DNA of 64,000 nt from positions 1 through 64,000 of the forward strand of contig CAYHVK010000008.1 of the NCBI GenBank assembly GCA_964360255.1. Reading direction: 5' to 3'. The notes below the pieces were generated by a model, which worked only from the letters and a program-made list of their open reading frames with translations, was not told the DNA's origin and did not search any database. A program made the position numbers and the translations under genes. Of the stretch, positions 1-8,358 are shown piece after piece; position 1 is the first letter of the stretch, and each line of letters opens with the position of its first letter. The stretch is from CAYHVK01 sp964360255. GTDB taxonomy: Bacteria; Bdellovibrionota; Bdellovibrionia; Bdellovibrionales; UBA1609.

Positions 1-302
1 TTTGCTCTGGATTTCAAATACATATCGATCAGAAAGATTACAATCATGCGGCTTATAAGCCCTATCGTATTGTGGCCGCTGCTTTAAAATGCATTCGCGA
101 AATGCAGCCAGATTTTGATATGTGGCTTCCGCCGCCTTATGAATACGAAAAGATCAATATGCCTATTGATATCTTAAGTGGTAATTCGAAGCTGCGTGAA
201 TGGGTCGATGATAAATCTGCGAAGTGGAAAGACTACGACTCGTGGCTGACGGCCAATGAAAAGCCATGGGCGAAAGAGCGTAAGCCGTTCTTGTTGTATT
301 AA
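1..302 (+). CDS. C-terminal end of a DUF1343 / NamZ-like exo-N-acetylmuramidase (partial)
   Basis: The reading frame is open from the window edge (first full codon at position 3) to the stop at 300-302, so only about the last 99 residues are visible. The motif LPPPYEYEK, followed by PIDILSGN, is typical of the C-terminal part of the DUF1343 family (B. subtilis YbbC/NamZ), which removes N-acetylmuramic acid from peptidoglycan fragments. A role in cell-wall turnover is known for the family; substrate and localisation here are inferred. The start, any signal peptide and the catalytic part lie outside the window. Confidence 0.75.
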   Translation, partial: CSGFQIHIDQKDYNHAAYKPYRIVAAALKCIREMQPDFDMWLPPPYEYEKINMPIDILSGNSKLREWVDDKSAKWKDYDSWLTANEKPWAKERKPFLLY

Positions 303-354
303 GCTCTGCTGCAGTCTTAACACCTGGCTTTCATAACCTAATCTTAGAGTTACT

Positions 355-411
355 ACCTGTGTGGACGCTCGGACAGGTCTCGCCAAAGTGTCGGTTCGTC
401 AGGTCTACACT
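355..411 (+). repeat. Hairpin element upstream of the first RAYT gene
   Basis: Two stem-loops lie side by side. ACCTGT (355-360) pairs with ACAGGT (373-378), and AGTGT (387-391) pairs with ACACT (407-411) over a 15-base spacer. The second stem has the same arms and nearly the same spacing as one found upstream of the second RAYT gene at 6766-6789. RAYT proteins recognise REP hairpins, so this is a candidate cognate site. The link is inferred from position and similarity. Confidence 0.4.
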
Positions 412-463
412 GAGTTTTTCTGGGCACCGCCCGCGACCGTAGATTTGCATATGTCTATCAGGC

Positions 464-1072
464 ATGAAGCAACTCTCACTTGTCAAAAAGCCAAAATCGA
501 AATTCAACCGCAAAGAGCATGGCGGTCACATTACCTTGGGAAGGCGACGTCGTAGGCGTCAGTTGGATGTGAAGCAGCCCCATCATTTAGTTTTAAGATC
601 AGACTTCGCTTATGGCCAAAGAATGCTGACGAGGCACCGTCCCCTTATCAGACGTATTATAGAAAAATCTAAAAGGCGTTTTAATATTAAAATATACGAG
701 ATGGCTGTAGTCTCAAATCACATACACCTATTAGTGAAGGGCCACTCAAGAATAGATCTTCAGAATTTTTTCAGGGTTGTTGCCGGTCATATCGCGCAAG
801 AAATTTTACGACAGTGTCCAATTAAGCCAGGTGACCGACCGCAGAGCGGGGGCGGTGCCCCTAAAGCCTTGTTTAAGACAGTCTCAAAAGCCCGTGAACG
901 AGAAAATAAGTTCTGGCAGACGCGCATTTATTCGCGAGTGGTATCCTGGGGGCGAGAATTTACAACTGTTAAAAAATATGTAATTCAGAATGTGCTTGAG
1001 GCGCTTGGCTTGATTCCTTACCAAGCACGCAGATCGCGGCGTGTGAAGCCAAACTCAAGTAATACTTCTTAA
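464..1072 (+). CDS. REP-associated tyrosine transposase (RAYT, Y1/HUH family)
   Basis: This 202-residue protein has the RAYT layout: a basic N-terminus, HHLVLRS near residue 40, the HUH metal-binding motif NHIHLLVK near residue 85, and a C-terminal helix YVIQNVLEAL that carries the likely catalytic tyrosine. The family are single-strand DNA nucleases related to the IS200/IS605 transposases. They are usually domesticated single-copy genes associated with REP hairpins. A relative of about 163 residues lies at 6878-7369. The stretch around residues 120-145 is glycine/proline-rich and looks like an insertion relative to that relative. No IS ends are seen. It converges on terC with 20 bases between the stops. 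Confidence 0.85.
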   Translation: MKQLSLVKKPKSKFNRKEHGGHITLGRRRRRRQLDVKQPHHLVLRSDFAYGQRMLTRHRPLIRRIIEKSKRRFNIKIYEMAVVSNHIHLLVKGHSRIDLQNFFRVVAGHIAQEILRQCPIKPGDRPQSGGGAPKALFKTVSKARERENKFWQTRIYSRVVSWGREFTTVKKYVIQNVLEALGLIPYQARRSRRVKPNSSNTS

Positions 1073-1092
1073 AAGAATGCATAACAAACGAT

Positions 1093-1827
1093 CTATAGCG
1101 CCTTCTTCAGATGTATTGGTGGTTTGTTTGTCTTGCGCAGGCGTATGTTTAAGATCTCAACAAAGAGCGAGAATGCCATTGCGAAGTAGATGTAGCCTTT
1201 AGAGATGTGCTGATCGAAACCTTCAACAATCAATGTCACGCCGATAAGAAGCAAGAAGCTCAGTGCTAACATTTTAATAGTTGGATGGCGCTCAACGAAT
1301 TCAGAGATCGTTTTAGCACTGAAAATCATAACGGCCGTAGAAACTAATACGGCTGCAATCATTATGGCGATGCTTTCAACCATTCCGACCGCAGTAATCA
1401 CTGAGTCTAGCGAGAACACGATGTCGAGAAGTAAGATCTGAAAAATCACATTAGCAAAGCTTGTGGTAGTTTTACCTTGTGTGATCTCTTCATCACCTTC
1501 AAGTTTATGGTGAATTTCGTGTGTGCTTTTCGCGATCAAGAATAGACCACCGATTAATAAGATGAAGTCTCGACCTGAAATTTCTTGTTCAAAAACTGTG
1601 AACCACGGAGCTGTAAGACCGATAATCCAAGAAAGTGAGAGAAGAAGTAGAATGCGCGTACCAACGGCAAGAGAAAGACCGACTGTTCGCGCTTTATTAC
1701 GTTTCTCGGGAGGAAGGCGACCTGAGAGAATTGAAATAAAAATTACGTTGTCGATACCGAGAACGAGTTCGAGGGCACAGAGGGTTAGAAACGGAACAAT
1801 TGCTGCTGTCGTGAATAGATCTTCCAT
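1093..1827 (-). CDS. TerC-family integral membrane protein
   Basis: This 244-residue protein has about seven hydrophobic segments. Two carry the paired acidic signatures of TerC proteins: ELVLGIDNVIFIS near the N-terminus and LLLDIVFSLDSV mid-protein. The family includes tellurite-resistance TerC and manganese exporters such as Alx and MeeF/MeeY, so metal-ion efflux at the inner membrane is the best guess. The substrate cannot be read from sequence. It follows purE on the same strand after 53 bases and may be read through from that operon. Confidence 0.85.
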   Translation of the reverse strand: MEDLFTTAAIVPFLTLCALELVLGIDNVIFISILSGRLPPEKRNKARTVGLSLAVGTRILLLLSLSWIIGLTAPWFTVFEQEISGRDFILLIGGLFLIAKSTHEIHHKLEGDEEITQGKTTTSFANVIFQILLLDIVFSLDSVITAVGMVESIAIMIAAVLVSTAVMIFSAKTISEFVERHPTIKMLALSFLLLIGVTLIVEGFDQHISKGYIYFAMAFSLFVEILNIRLRKTNKPPIHLKKAL

Positions 1828-1880
1828 AATTTTGTTTTATCCTGATGTAGCCTGCTACTTATTCTTAGCTTTTCATTAAT

Positions 1881-2402
1881 TCAGCGTAGTTTTTTTAAGC
1901 GGGCATTGGCTTTTGATACCTTTTTTCTTTGTGTATTTTCAAAGGCCGTTAGCTTTTTAAGAACTGCCGGCATCTCTAGAGATAAGATACGTGCTGCTAA
2001 GAGTCCAGCGTTTACCGAGTTATCGATAGCCATTGTTGCCACCGGAACGCCCTTAGGCATTTGCGCGATTGATAAAAGCGAATCTAAACCTTCTAAATGA
2101 GTAAGTGCGACCGGAACACCAATCACTGGAAGCGTTGTGAGGCTTGCGACCATTCCTGGGAGGTGAGCCGCTCCACCAGCGCCTGCTATTATGATTTTAT
2201 AACCTTTAGCTCGGGCACCTACGGCAAATTCTTGCATGTATTTAGGTGTGCGATGGGCTGAGACCACTTCAAGTTTGTAGCCAATGCCGAAGCGTTTCAG
2301 CGTATCGGCCGCGCCTTTCATAACACGAAAGTCTGAATCGCTGCCCATGATAATGGCCACTGGAGTTTTGCTAGATGAAGCGCGTTTATTTTTTGAACTC
2401 AT
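1881..2402 (-). CDS. purE: N5-carboxyaminoimidazole ribonucleotide mutase PurE
   Basis: At 173 residues this is the class I PurE length. It has the substrate-binding signature GSDSDFRVM after the start, SAHRTP in the middle, and AGGAAHLPGMVAS. PurE moves the carboxyl group of N5-CAIR to give CAIR in purine synthesis. The start at 2402 has a good ribosome site (AAGGAG about 8 bases upstream) and overlaps the end of purK by 17 bases, so the two are probably co-translated. The C-terminal 15 residues are lysine-rich. Confidence 0.96.
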   Translation of the reverse strand: MSSKNKRASSSKTPVAIIMGSDSDFRVMKGAADTLKRFGIGYKLEVVSAHRTPKYMQEFAVGARAKGYKIIIAGAGGAAHLPGMVASLTTLPVIGVPVALTHLEGLDSLLSIAQMPKGVPVATMAIDNSVNAGLLAARILSLEMPAVLKKLTAFENTQRKKVSKANARLKKLR

Positions 2403-3570
2403 TAAAGAACTCCTTCTCGAGACTCAGTGCTTTCTTAAGAGCCTTGTCTGCTGACTCTGAACTGCAGACATTGATGTGGCCCATTTTTCTACCTGGTTTT
2501 TCAGTGTCTTTATTGTACCAATGTAAAAAGCCAGCGCCAGAAATTAATGGCAGGGCGCGCTTTAATTTGACTTCGAGCTTGCTGGTCTCGGCGATTTCTT
2601 TGCCGACAAGATTCACCATAGCGAAGGATTTACTAATAGGATTTAAGGTCGAGTTGTTAGGACCCATTTTCTTAAGAGATAAACCAGCAATGGCCATTAA
2701 GTGAAGTTGAAACTGGTCAATAGGTAGGGCATTGAGAGAATAATGAGCCGAATTGTGAACTCGCGGAGCCACTTCGTTGATAAAAAGACCTTTTTTCGTA
2801 TCGAAGAGTTCAAAACTAATGAAGCCAATGTAATTTATCTTTTGCAGCAAAGAGCTCAAGTTGCGCTTTAACTTATCAATGTTTTTGTGTTTCACCGGGC
2901 CTTTAACCCACCAACATTTTGAATCACGAGCTTTCCACTCAACAACGGGAGTCCACAAAATATGGCCATTGATGTCGCGAACGGCAGAAACGGCGAGTTC
3001 ACGACTGAAGGTGACGAGATTTTCAGCAATATACTCGCGACCATCAAACTGACCCGTCTTTGAGTTATTCGCTATAAAGGTATTCAACTCTTGCTGATTT
3101 CTAATAATAAAAGTTCCGTAGCCATCGTAGCCATTCGTTCTTTTCTTGCACACTATGCCACTCTTGCTGGCTTTAAAGAAATCCATGATCTGAAATTGAT
3201 CAGGGCTGACGATAAAGGGTGAGGTTGGAATTTTATTTTCAAACAGCAGAGCTTTTTGCGTCGAGCGATCTTGTAAAATACCAATGCATTCAGGAGTTGG
3301 CTGAACTTTTTTAATTAAAGTGGTGTTGAGTTTTGATTCAAGTTTCTTAGTATTGATAAATTCACTCTCAAAAGTGACCGCATCAACACCCGAGAAAAAT
3401 CTTTGAACTGCAACGGTGTCATCGATTGAGCCAGCACTCCAGTTTTGTGTGACCTGAGCCGCGGGATCATTTTTATTATCAGATAATATGCATATCTCGA
3501 GGCCGAGTTCGGCTCCGCGAAGAGCCATCATTCTTGCTAATTGTCCGCCGCCGAGTATGCCTATTTTCAT
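2386..3570 (-). CDS. purK: N5-carboxyaminoimidazole ribonucleotide synthase PurK
   Basis: This 394-residue ATP-grasp enzyme begins with the glycine-rich PurK signature GILGGGQLARMM. It contains the central YDGYG loop and FEGREYIAE-like and NEVAPRVHNSAHY motifs. It makes N5-CAIR from AIR, bicarbonate and ATP, the step before PurE. Its ATG overlaps the glutaredoxin stop by four bases and its end overlaps purE, which places it in the operon EVE-grx-purK-purE. Confidence 0.96.
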   Translation of the reverse strand: MKIGILGGGQLARMMALRGAELGLEICILSDNKNDPAAQVTQNWSAGSIDDTVAVQRFFSGVDAVTFESEFINTKKLESKLNTTLIKKVQPTPECIGILQDRSTQKALLFENKIPTSPFIVSPDQFQIMDFFKASKSGIVCKKRTNGYDGYGTFIIRNQQELNTFIANNSKTGQFDGREYIAENLVTFSRELAVSAVRDINGHILWTPVVEWKARDSKCWWVKGPVKHKNIDKLKRNLSSLLQKINYIGFISFELFDTKKGLFINEVAPRVHNSAHYSLNALPIDQFQLHLMAIAGLSLKKMGPNNSTLNPISKSFAMVNLVGKEIAETSKLEVKLKRALPLISGAGFLHWYNKDTEKPGRKMGHINVCSSESADKALKKALSLEKEFFNEFKK

Positions 3571-3821
3571 TGTTTGATCATCGAATCGAGTTCGCCCTTA
3601 GCTTCAAGAGCTGATAATTCGCTAAAGCCACCAATAAATTTATCATTGATAAAAATCATCGGGATAGTTTTGTAACCAGTTTTAGCCACCATCTCTTCGC
3701 GTTTGCCAGGTTGTTTATCAACATTGACTTCATCGAAGGCGACGCCCTTGCCTTCAAGTAAACGCTTCGCGCGAACACAGAACGGGCACCAGTCGGCTGA
3801 ATAAAGAGTGATTTTTGCCAT
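3567..3821 (-). CDS. grxC: Glutaredoxin 3-type protein
   Basis: This 84-residue thioredoxin-fold protein has the dithiol active site WCPFC near residues 11-15, the cis-proline motif TIPMIFIND and the GSH-binding GGFSEL. Such glutaredoxins reduce protein disulfides and mixed glutathione disulfides in the cytoplasm. The start abuts the stop of the EVE gene with no gap and its stop overlaps purK by four bases. Association with purine synthesis genes is unusual and probably reflects shared expression. Confidence 0.93.
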   Translation of the reverse strand: MAKITLYSADWCPFCVRAKRLLEGKGVAFDEVNVDKQPGKREEMVAKTGYKTIPMIFINDKFIGGFSELSALEAKGELDSMIKQ

Positions 3822-4277
3822 TTATAGTCCTCCCATTTTACAGATTGTCTTAAATTCAGATTCGAGAACGGGCTGAACGCTGAGTCTTGAGCGATGAACT
3901 AAGATCATATCTTTAAGTGATTTTGTTTCTTTTATGACTTCTAACGAAACTTCTTTTTTAAATTTTTTATCGAATCCAACTGTGACGCAAAACCAACGCG
4001 GCTTTTCTGGCGTGGCTTTGGGGTCGTAGTACTCTGATTTTTTATCAAACTGCGAAGGGTCAGGCTTGGCTGGTTTTGCTACTTTGGCGAGACCTACGAC
4101 TCCTGATGGTGTGGCATTAGAGTGATAGAAGAGAACGGTGTCGCCCACCTTCATATCGTTCATCATAAAGTTACGGGCTTGGTAGTTGCGCACGCCATCC
4201 CAAAGCGATTCGCCCTTTTTAGCAAGGTCATCGATTGAAAAGACATCAGGTTCTGTTTTCATAAGCCAGTACTTCAT
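3822..4277 (-). CDS. EVE domain protein (PUA-like, modified-base reader)
   Basis: This 151-residue protein is a single EVE domain. It has the N-terminal KYWLMKTEPDVFS, WDGVRNYQARNFM and GDTVLFYHSN blocks typical of the family (human THYN1, bacterial DUF55). EVE domains are PUA-like folds thought to bind modified bases in DNA or RNA, often in restriction or RNA-modification contexts. Here it is the first gene of a short operon with grx, purK and purE, which suggests a housekeeping role. It diverges from fumC. Confidence 0.9.
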   Translation of the reverse strand: MKYWLMKTEPDVFSIDDLAKKGESLWDGVRNYQARNFMMNDMKVGDTVLFYHSNATPSGVVGLAKVAKPAKPDPSQFDKKSEYYDPKATPEKPRWFCVTVGFDKKFKKEVSLEVIKETKSLKDMILVHRSRLSVQPVLESEFKTICKMGGL

Positions 4278-4317
4278 ACGTTCTCGACGTTAACCGACTG
4301 CGTCTCAATTGACAAGA

Positions 4318-4347
4318 TTGACCAGTTTTAAGGCTCCTAACTATACT
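4318..4347 (+). promoter_or_regulatory. Predicted sigma70-type promoter of fumC
   Basis: TTGACC at 4318-4323 and TATACT at 4342-4347 are separated by 18 bases, followed by a purine-rich leader and the fumC start at 4374. A second TTGACA sits at 4309-4314. The spacing and the -10 box are close to the sigma70 consensus. Confidence 0.6.
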
Positions 4348-4373
4348 GTGCTACATCAAAAACGAGGTTTTTA

Positions 4374-5777
4374 ATGACGAACGACACAAATTTTAGAGTT
4401 GAAAAAGATAGCATGGGCGAAATTCGCGTTCCGGCGGACCGTTACTGGGGTGCACAAACGCAAAGAAGTATCGGCAACTTCAAAATCGGTGGCGATCGCT
4501 TTCCTCGAGAAATGATTCGCGCTTTTGGTGTTTTAAAGAAATCGGCGGCGATGACCAATCAACAACTAGGTTTGCTCGATGGCAAAAAAGCTGAGGCTAT
4601 TGTTAAAGCCTGTGATGAAGTGATCAGCGGAAAGCTCGATGCGCACTTTCCGTTAGTAGTTTGGCAAACGGGTAGCGGTACGCAATCAAATATGAATGCC
4701 AACGAAGTTATCGCCAATCGTGGAGTTGAAGTTCTAGGCGGTAAACTTGGTGAAAAAGGCATTCACCCAAATGATGATGTAAATAAAGCACAATCTTCGA
4801 ATGATTCCTTCCCGACGGCTATGCATATCGCGGTAGCTGAACAAGCGGTGAAAAGATTGATTCCTGCATTAACAGGAATGCAAAAAGCTTTAGAGAAGAA
4901 AAGTCTCGAGTTTTCTAAAATTGTTAAAATTGGTCGCACCCACTTGATGGATGCAACTCCATTAACGTTAGGCCAAGAATTTTCTGGCTATGCTATGCAG
5001 ATGCAAAACGCTGTGGCTCGTGTTCAATCAACTTTACCTCGCGTTTATGAACTCGCTCAAGGCGGCACAGCTGTAGGAACAGGTTTGAACACGCATCCAG
5101 ATTTTGCAGTTGGAGTAGCAGCGGCCATCGCTAAAGAGACAGGTTTGCCGTTTGTAACAGCTCGAAATAAATTTGAAGCGTTGGCAGCACATGATGCTTT
5201 GGTTGAACTTAGCGGTCAGCTCAAGACAATCGCCTGCAGCTTAATGAAGATCGCTAATGATATTCGTCTTATGGGCTCTGGCCCGCGCTCTGGTATTGGA
5301 GAGCTCAATCTGCCGGCGAATGAGCCTGGTAGTTCAATTATGCCAGGTAAAGTGAATCCCACTCAGTGTGAAGCCATGACGATGGTGGCAGCACAGGTCA
5401 TTGGTAATGACATGGCCGTGGCAGTTGCAGGCTCGAACGGCCACTTTGAACTCAATGTTTTCAAGCCCGTAATTGTTTTCAACGTTTTGAATTCAATTCG
5501 TTTGATCGCTGATTCTTGCGACAGTTTTGTTGAACATTGCATAGTTGGTATTGAAGCCAACTTGCCAGTGATTAAAAAGCACGTTGATAATTCTTTGATG
5601 TTAGTGACGGCACTGAACCCTGTAATCGGGTACGATAATGCCGCTAATATTGCGAAGGCCGCTCATAAAAACGGCACGACTTTGCGCGAAGAAGCTTTGA
5701 AGTCAGGATTATTAACCGCTGAGAAGTTCGATCAAGTTGTACGCGCAGAGAAAATGACTCAGCCTGGGTTTGAATAG
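4374..5777 (+). CDS. fumC: Class II fumarate hydratase FumC
   Basis: This 467-residue protein has the fumarase/aspartase superfamily signature SSIMPGKVNP near residue 320, the substrate-site motif SGTQSNMNANEVI near residue 100, and SSNDSFPTAMHIA near residue 140. It interconverts fumarate and malate in the TCA cycle without an iron-sulfur cluster. Full-length for the family. The start has a GAGG ribosome site and a good upstream promoter. It is probably monocistronic; a short hairpin follows the stop. Confidence 0.97.
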   Translation: MTNDTNFRVEKDSMGEIRVPADRYWGAQTQRSIGNFKIGGDRFPREMIRAFGVLKKSAAMTNQQLGLLDGKKAEAIVKACDEVISGKLDAHFPLVVWQTGSGTQSNMNANEVIANRGVEVLGGKLGEKGIHPNDDVNKAQSSNDSFPTAMHIAVAEQAVKRLIPALTGMQKALEKKSLEFSKIVKIGRTHLMDATPLTLGQEFSGYAMQMQNAVARVQSTLPRVYELAQGGTAVGTGLNTHPDFAVGVAAAIAKETGLPFVTARNKFEALAAHDALVELSGQLKTIACSLMKIANDIRLMGSGPRSGIGELNLPANEPGSSIMPGKVNPTQCEAMTMVAAQVIGNDMAVAVAGSNGHFELNVFKPVIVFNVLNSIRLIADSCDSFVEHCIVGIEANLPVIKKHVDNSLMLVTALNPVIGYDNAANIAKAAHKNGTTLREEALKSGLLTAEKFDQVVRAEKMTQPGFE

Positions 5778-5786
5778 ATAAGTTGA

Positions 5787-5801
5787 CCACTTGAAGAGTG
5801 G
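5787..5801 (+). terminator. Short hairpin downstream of fumC
   Basis: CCACT (5787-5791) pairs with AGTGG (5797-5801) around the loop TGAAG, 9 bases after the fumC stop. There is no T tract, so it may protect the RNA end or be a weak terminator. A stronger hairpin with a similar core follows ahcY. Confidence 0.3.
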
Positions 5802-5831
5802 GCGACGAGTGAGTGGTGGTGCACCTTTGCC

Positions 5832-5861
5832 GGGCGAAGGTTGCTACGGTCGGGGCGAAGG
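5832..5861 (+). repeat. Two copies of the 9-base motif GGGCGAAGG
   Basis: GGGCGAAGG occurs at 5832-5840 and 5853-5861, just before the LOG-family gene. Further copies are at 6741-6749 and 16147-16155, all between genes on the same strand. The copies at 5853 and 6741 continue with TCT. Function unknown; a REP-like element is possible. Confidence 0.35.
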
Positions 5862-5879
5862 TCTGCGAGATTAGGATTC

Positions 5880-6449
5880 ATGGGTAATGTAATAAAGCAA
5901 ACAAAGTCAGTTCTCGTATTCTGCAGTGCCAGCACGGAAGTGGCGCCAATTTATTTTTCCGAAATGACATTAATGGCGAAAGCTTTAGTTCATGCTGGTT
6001 ACCGCATAGTATACGGCGGCGGCATGACTGGTCTGATGGGTCGTCTGGCTGACGCAGCTCTTGAAGAGGGCGGAACAGTTATCGGCGTCATACCAAAATA
6101 CTTAGCGAAAGATGGGATTCTTCATCCGGGTTTGAGTGAGCTTATAGTGGTCGATGATTTGCTCGATCGAAAACGCGAAATGCTGAAGTTGGCGGATGCA
6201 TCCATCGCTTTTGCAGGCGGAATCGGAACTATCGATGAATTCACGGAAGCTCTCGCCCTCAAACAATTAGGTGAAAACCCGAAGCCGATGATTTTTCATA
6301 ATTTTCTAGGATTCTGGGATCCACTTTTTGAGTTTTTCGATGAGCTTCGATTGAAAAAAATGATCTATCAGCCGCCAGAAGAATTGTACTCGGTGTGTGA
6401 GACCAATGAAGCTGTGATGGCTTGTCTTGAAGGTTGTTGGAAGAAGTAG
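5880..6449 (+). CDS. LOG-family phosphoribohydrolase (Rossmann fold, TIGR00730)
   Basis: This 189-residue protein has the LOG signatures: YGGGMTGLMG near residue 48, and AGGIGTIDEF in place of the usual PGGxGTxxE near residue 110. Family members release the base from nucleoside 5'-monophosphates, including cytokinin ribotides in plants; the bacterial role is usually nucleotide salvage. The ATG at 5880 is preferred over an in-frame TTG at 5841 because TTAGGA precedes it and homologues start with the VLVFCSAS strand. The first proline of the motif is alanine, but the catalytic glutamate is kept. Confidence 0.88.
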   Translation: MGNVIKQTKSVLVFCSASTEVAPIYFSEMTLMAKALVHAGYRIVYGGGMTGLMGRLADAALEEGGTVIGVIPKYLAKDGILHPGLSELIVVDDLLDRKREMLKLADASIAFAGGIGTIDEFTEALALKQLGENPKPMIFHNFLGFWDPLFEFFDELRLKKMIYQPPEELYSVCETNEAVMACLEGCWKK

Positions 6450-6877
6450 GGTTCTGATTTATGAGGGGGATTGAGGCGAGAGCCTCAGAAAAGTTCTGCT
6501 CACAAACTGCTCTTGTCTTTAAATCATCTCAGCGGCTTCTCAAAATCTAAGTATTTTTTAAAACTACCTAAGCTATCTAGCTATTTAAGTTTTATTAAAA
6601 TATTTATTTTAGGTTCAACCTGAAACATAGTAACTGATCGGTAACTTTTTTCTTGACGTCGTTTTCTCTTCTGAGAATTGCATTACGTGATGCGTATTTC
6701 TTCGTACGTAGAGCTGTACGCTCCCTTAAATAATAACTCAGGGCGAAGGTCTTGCGCGCACATTAAGTGTGTCGAATTCGCCGGACACTAAAAAACATTT
6801 AACTCATTTGGCCAAGCAAAAACTGCTTTTTTAAAACCTATGATACAAATTTCGTGAAAAGGAAATGAGGTATATAA
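6450..6877. other. 428-base intergenic region before the second RAYT gene
   Basis: No convincing gene is seen. It holds a hairpin (TGAGGC, loop GAGA, GCCTCA) about 20 bases after the LOG stop, an AT-rich middle, the palindrome AGGTTCAACCT, a CGTAC/GTACG stem near 6705, one GGGCGAAGG motif (6741-6749) and the AGTGT/ACACT hairpin (6766-6789). Confidence 0.5.
6766..6789 (+). repeat. REP-like hairpin upstream of the second RAYT gene
   Basis: AGTGT (6766-6770) and ACACT (6785-6789) flank a 14-base spacer. The wider sequence AAGTGTGTCGAATT...GGACACTA closely matches the hairpin at 41388-41416 and has the same arms as the one at 387-411. It lies 88 bases upstream of a RAYT gene, whose family acts on such hairpins. 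Confidence 0.45.
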
Positions 6878-7369
6878 ATGAAACAGAAAACACTTTTTAA
6901 GCTTAGCGATTATAAAAGCGAATTCGGTGGAGCGTTAGCTTCGGCAAAACGTAAGGCCCGAAGACCTCTATCATCTAAGAATGCTATTCATTTAGTCTTA
7001 AGAGCTAATATCAAGAGATCTGGATCTTTACTTAAGTATCGCGCGACTATTGATAATTGCTTTTTAATCTTTGCTAAGAGTTTTGGTGTGAAGATTTATA
7101 AGAAAGCCTTAGTTTCAAATCACATCCATATTACGGCACTTTTTAATTCTCGAGATAACTACCGCAAATTTATCCGCGCCTTCACGGGCTCTTTAGCTAA
7201 GAAGCTTAAAATCAAATGGCACCTTCGCCCTTGGACACGTGTTTTATCTTGGGGAAGAGATTTTAAGACCGCACTTAAATATGTAATGCAGAACCATTTA
7301 GAGGCGATTCAAGCGATACCTTATCAGACACGTAAGGCATGGTGCGCCGCGACCGCGTTGCAATTGTGA
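6878..7369 (+). CDS. REP-associated tyrosine transposase (RAYT, Y1/HUH family)
   Basis: This 163-residue protein resembles the one at 464-1072. It has a basic N-terminus with KARRPLSSKNAIHLVLRA, the HUH motif SNHIHITALF near residue 82, WTRVLSWGRDFKTALKY, and a C-terminal YVMQNHLEAI helix with the likely nucleophilic tyrosine. It is a single-strand DNA endonuclease of the IS200-like class. It is shorter than the first copy because it lacks the glycine-rich stretch before the tyrosine helix. The start follows a purine-rich AAAGGAAATGAGG leader. No transposon ends are visible. Confidence 0.85.
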   Translation: MKQKTLFKLSDYKSEFGGALASAKRKARRPLSSKNAIHLVLRANIKRSGSLLKYRATIDNCFLIFAKSFGVKIYKKALVSNHIHITALFNSRDNYRKFIRAFTGSLAKKLKIKWHLRPWTRVLSWGRDFKTALKYVMQNHLEAIQAIPYQTRKAWCAATALQL

Positions 7370-7471
7370 AAATCAAAATATCTCCTGCTCCCAATCCGCC
7401 AGCCGCCCACACTCCTAGACCCACGCTGTCCGCGCCTTGAGCCTCCTACCAACCACTGTTACCCTTAAAGC

Positions 7472-8347
7472 ATGGCAGATTGGGCGAAAACAGATTGGCT
7501 TAAAAGTGACGACATAAAACCTTATGTTTTTATGCGTGAAGATTTGCTCGCGCTCTACTCAAAGCCGGGGTGTCGGCCCTTAGATTGGTTTCCGCAAAAG
7601 CCGCTGATTCATAATCCGCTCTTGATGAAAGAGGTCGATTTTGCAGATCAGATCCTTAAACTCGAAGGTAAAGCGTTTTCAAAAGCCGACATGAAAATGC
7701 CCCGTTGGGTCTTCTACGACTGCGCTGTAATGCCAGGTTTTGTCGGTGGTTTCGCTTACCGCACCAGCAAACTCAATAAAGAAGTTCGTGAGAAACTTGA
7801 AGTGGATGATTCGCTCGAATTTACGCCCATTTCACTTTTTATTATTATTCCATCGCTTCAACCAGGGGAGTGGGTGGCCCATAATCTTTGCACCATGAAC
7901 TCGCTTGTTGGTAAAGAATCACAGCTCTATGCCCTCGGTTTTCTCTCTAAAGCCTTCGGCCTGTGGTACGCGAACGTTGAAAATCTCTGTGGCATGACGC
8001 AGTGGTTGAGCCCGGCGATTCGCCTGCATTCAAATTACGGTCCTTTTGAGATTATGACGGCCTATACTCCGGTGCATTCATATGCCCGTACATTGACCTA
8101 TCGCTCACGAATTTCGCTCGACTATTGGCCGGCATTCTTCAATAAGGGCCAACCCACCAATCATGGTGGCTATATAGACTCTGGTTTTGAAGTCGATCCG
8201 AAGAATGATGAGAGCTTGAAAGCCTTGCAGAGCCGCATCGAGAACAAAGAAGGCCCGTTTTATTTTAAGCCTTCTGAAATTCGTCTTCAGCCCCTTGATT
8301 CACCTTTGAAGGTTTATCGCCTTGCCACTCCTGCGCCTAAAGCGTAG
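7472..8347 (+). CDS. Conserved-looking protein of unknown function
   Basis: This 291-residue protein has no signal peptide or clear membrane segment. It is rich in aromatic residues (many W, Y and F) and has a hydrophobic strand SLFIIIPSLQPGEW near residue 130 and the sequence NLCGMTQWLSPAIRLHSNYG near residue 180. I do not recognise the family. A soluble beta-rich fold is likely. It is followed after 11 bases by the zinc-ribbon gene and may share its transcript. The start lacks a strong ribosome site. Confidence 0.7.
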   Translation: MADWAKTDWLKSDDIKPYVFMREDLLALYSKPGCRPLDWFPQKPLIHNPLLMKEVDFADQILKLEGKAFSKADMKMPRWVFYDCAVMPGFVGGFAYRTSKLNKEVREKLEVDDSLEFTPISLFIIIPSLQPGEWVAHNLCTMNSLVGKESQLYALGFLSKAFGLWYANVENLCGMTQWLSPAIRLHSNYGPFEIMTAYTPVHSYARTLTYRSRISLDYWPAFFNKGQPTNHGGYIDSGFEVDPKNDESLKALQSRIENKEGPFYFKPSEIRLQPLDSPLKVYRLATPAPKA

Positions 8348-8358
8348 TATCTACGAAT

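Noticed and set aside
1523..1879. 118-codon frame opposite terC
   Set aside because: Shadow of terC with an Arg-rich product and no independent support.
464..7369. Composite transposon bounded by the two RAYT genes
   Set aside because: RAYT genes are usually domesticated, no target-site duplication or IS ends are visible, and the genes between them (purE, purK, fumC) are core functions.
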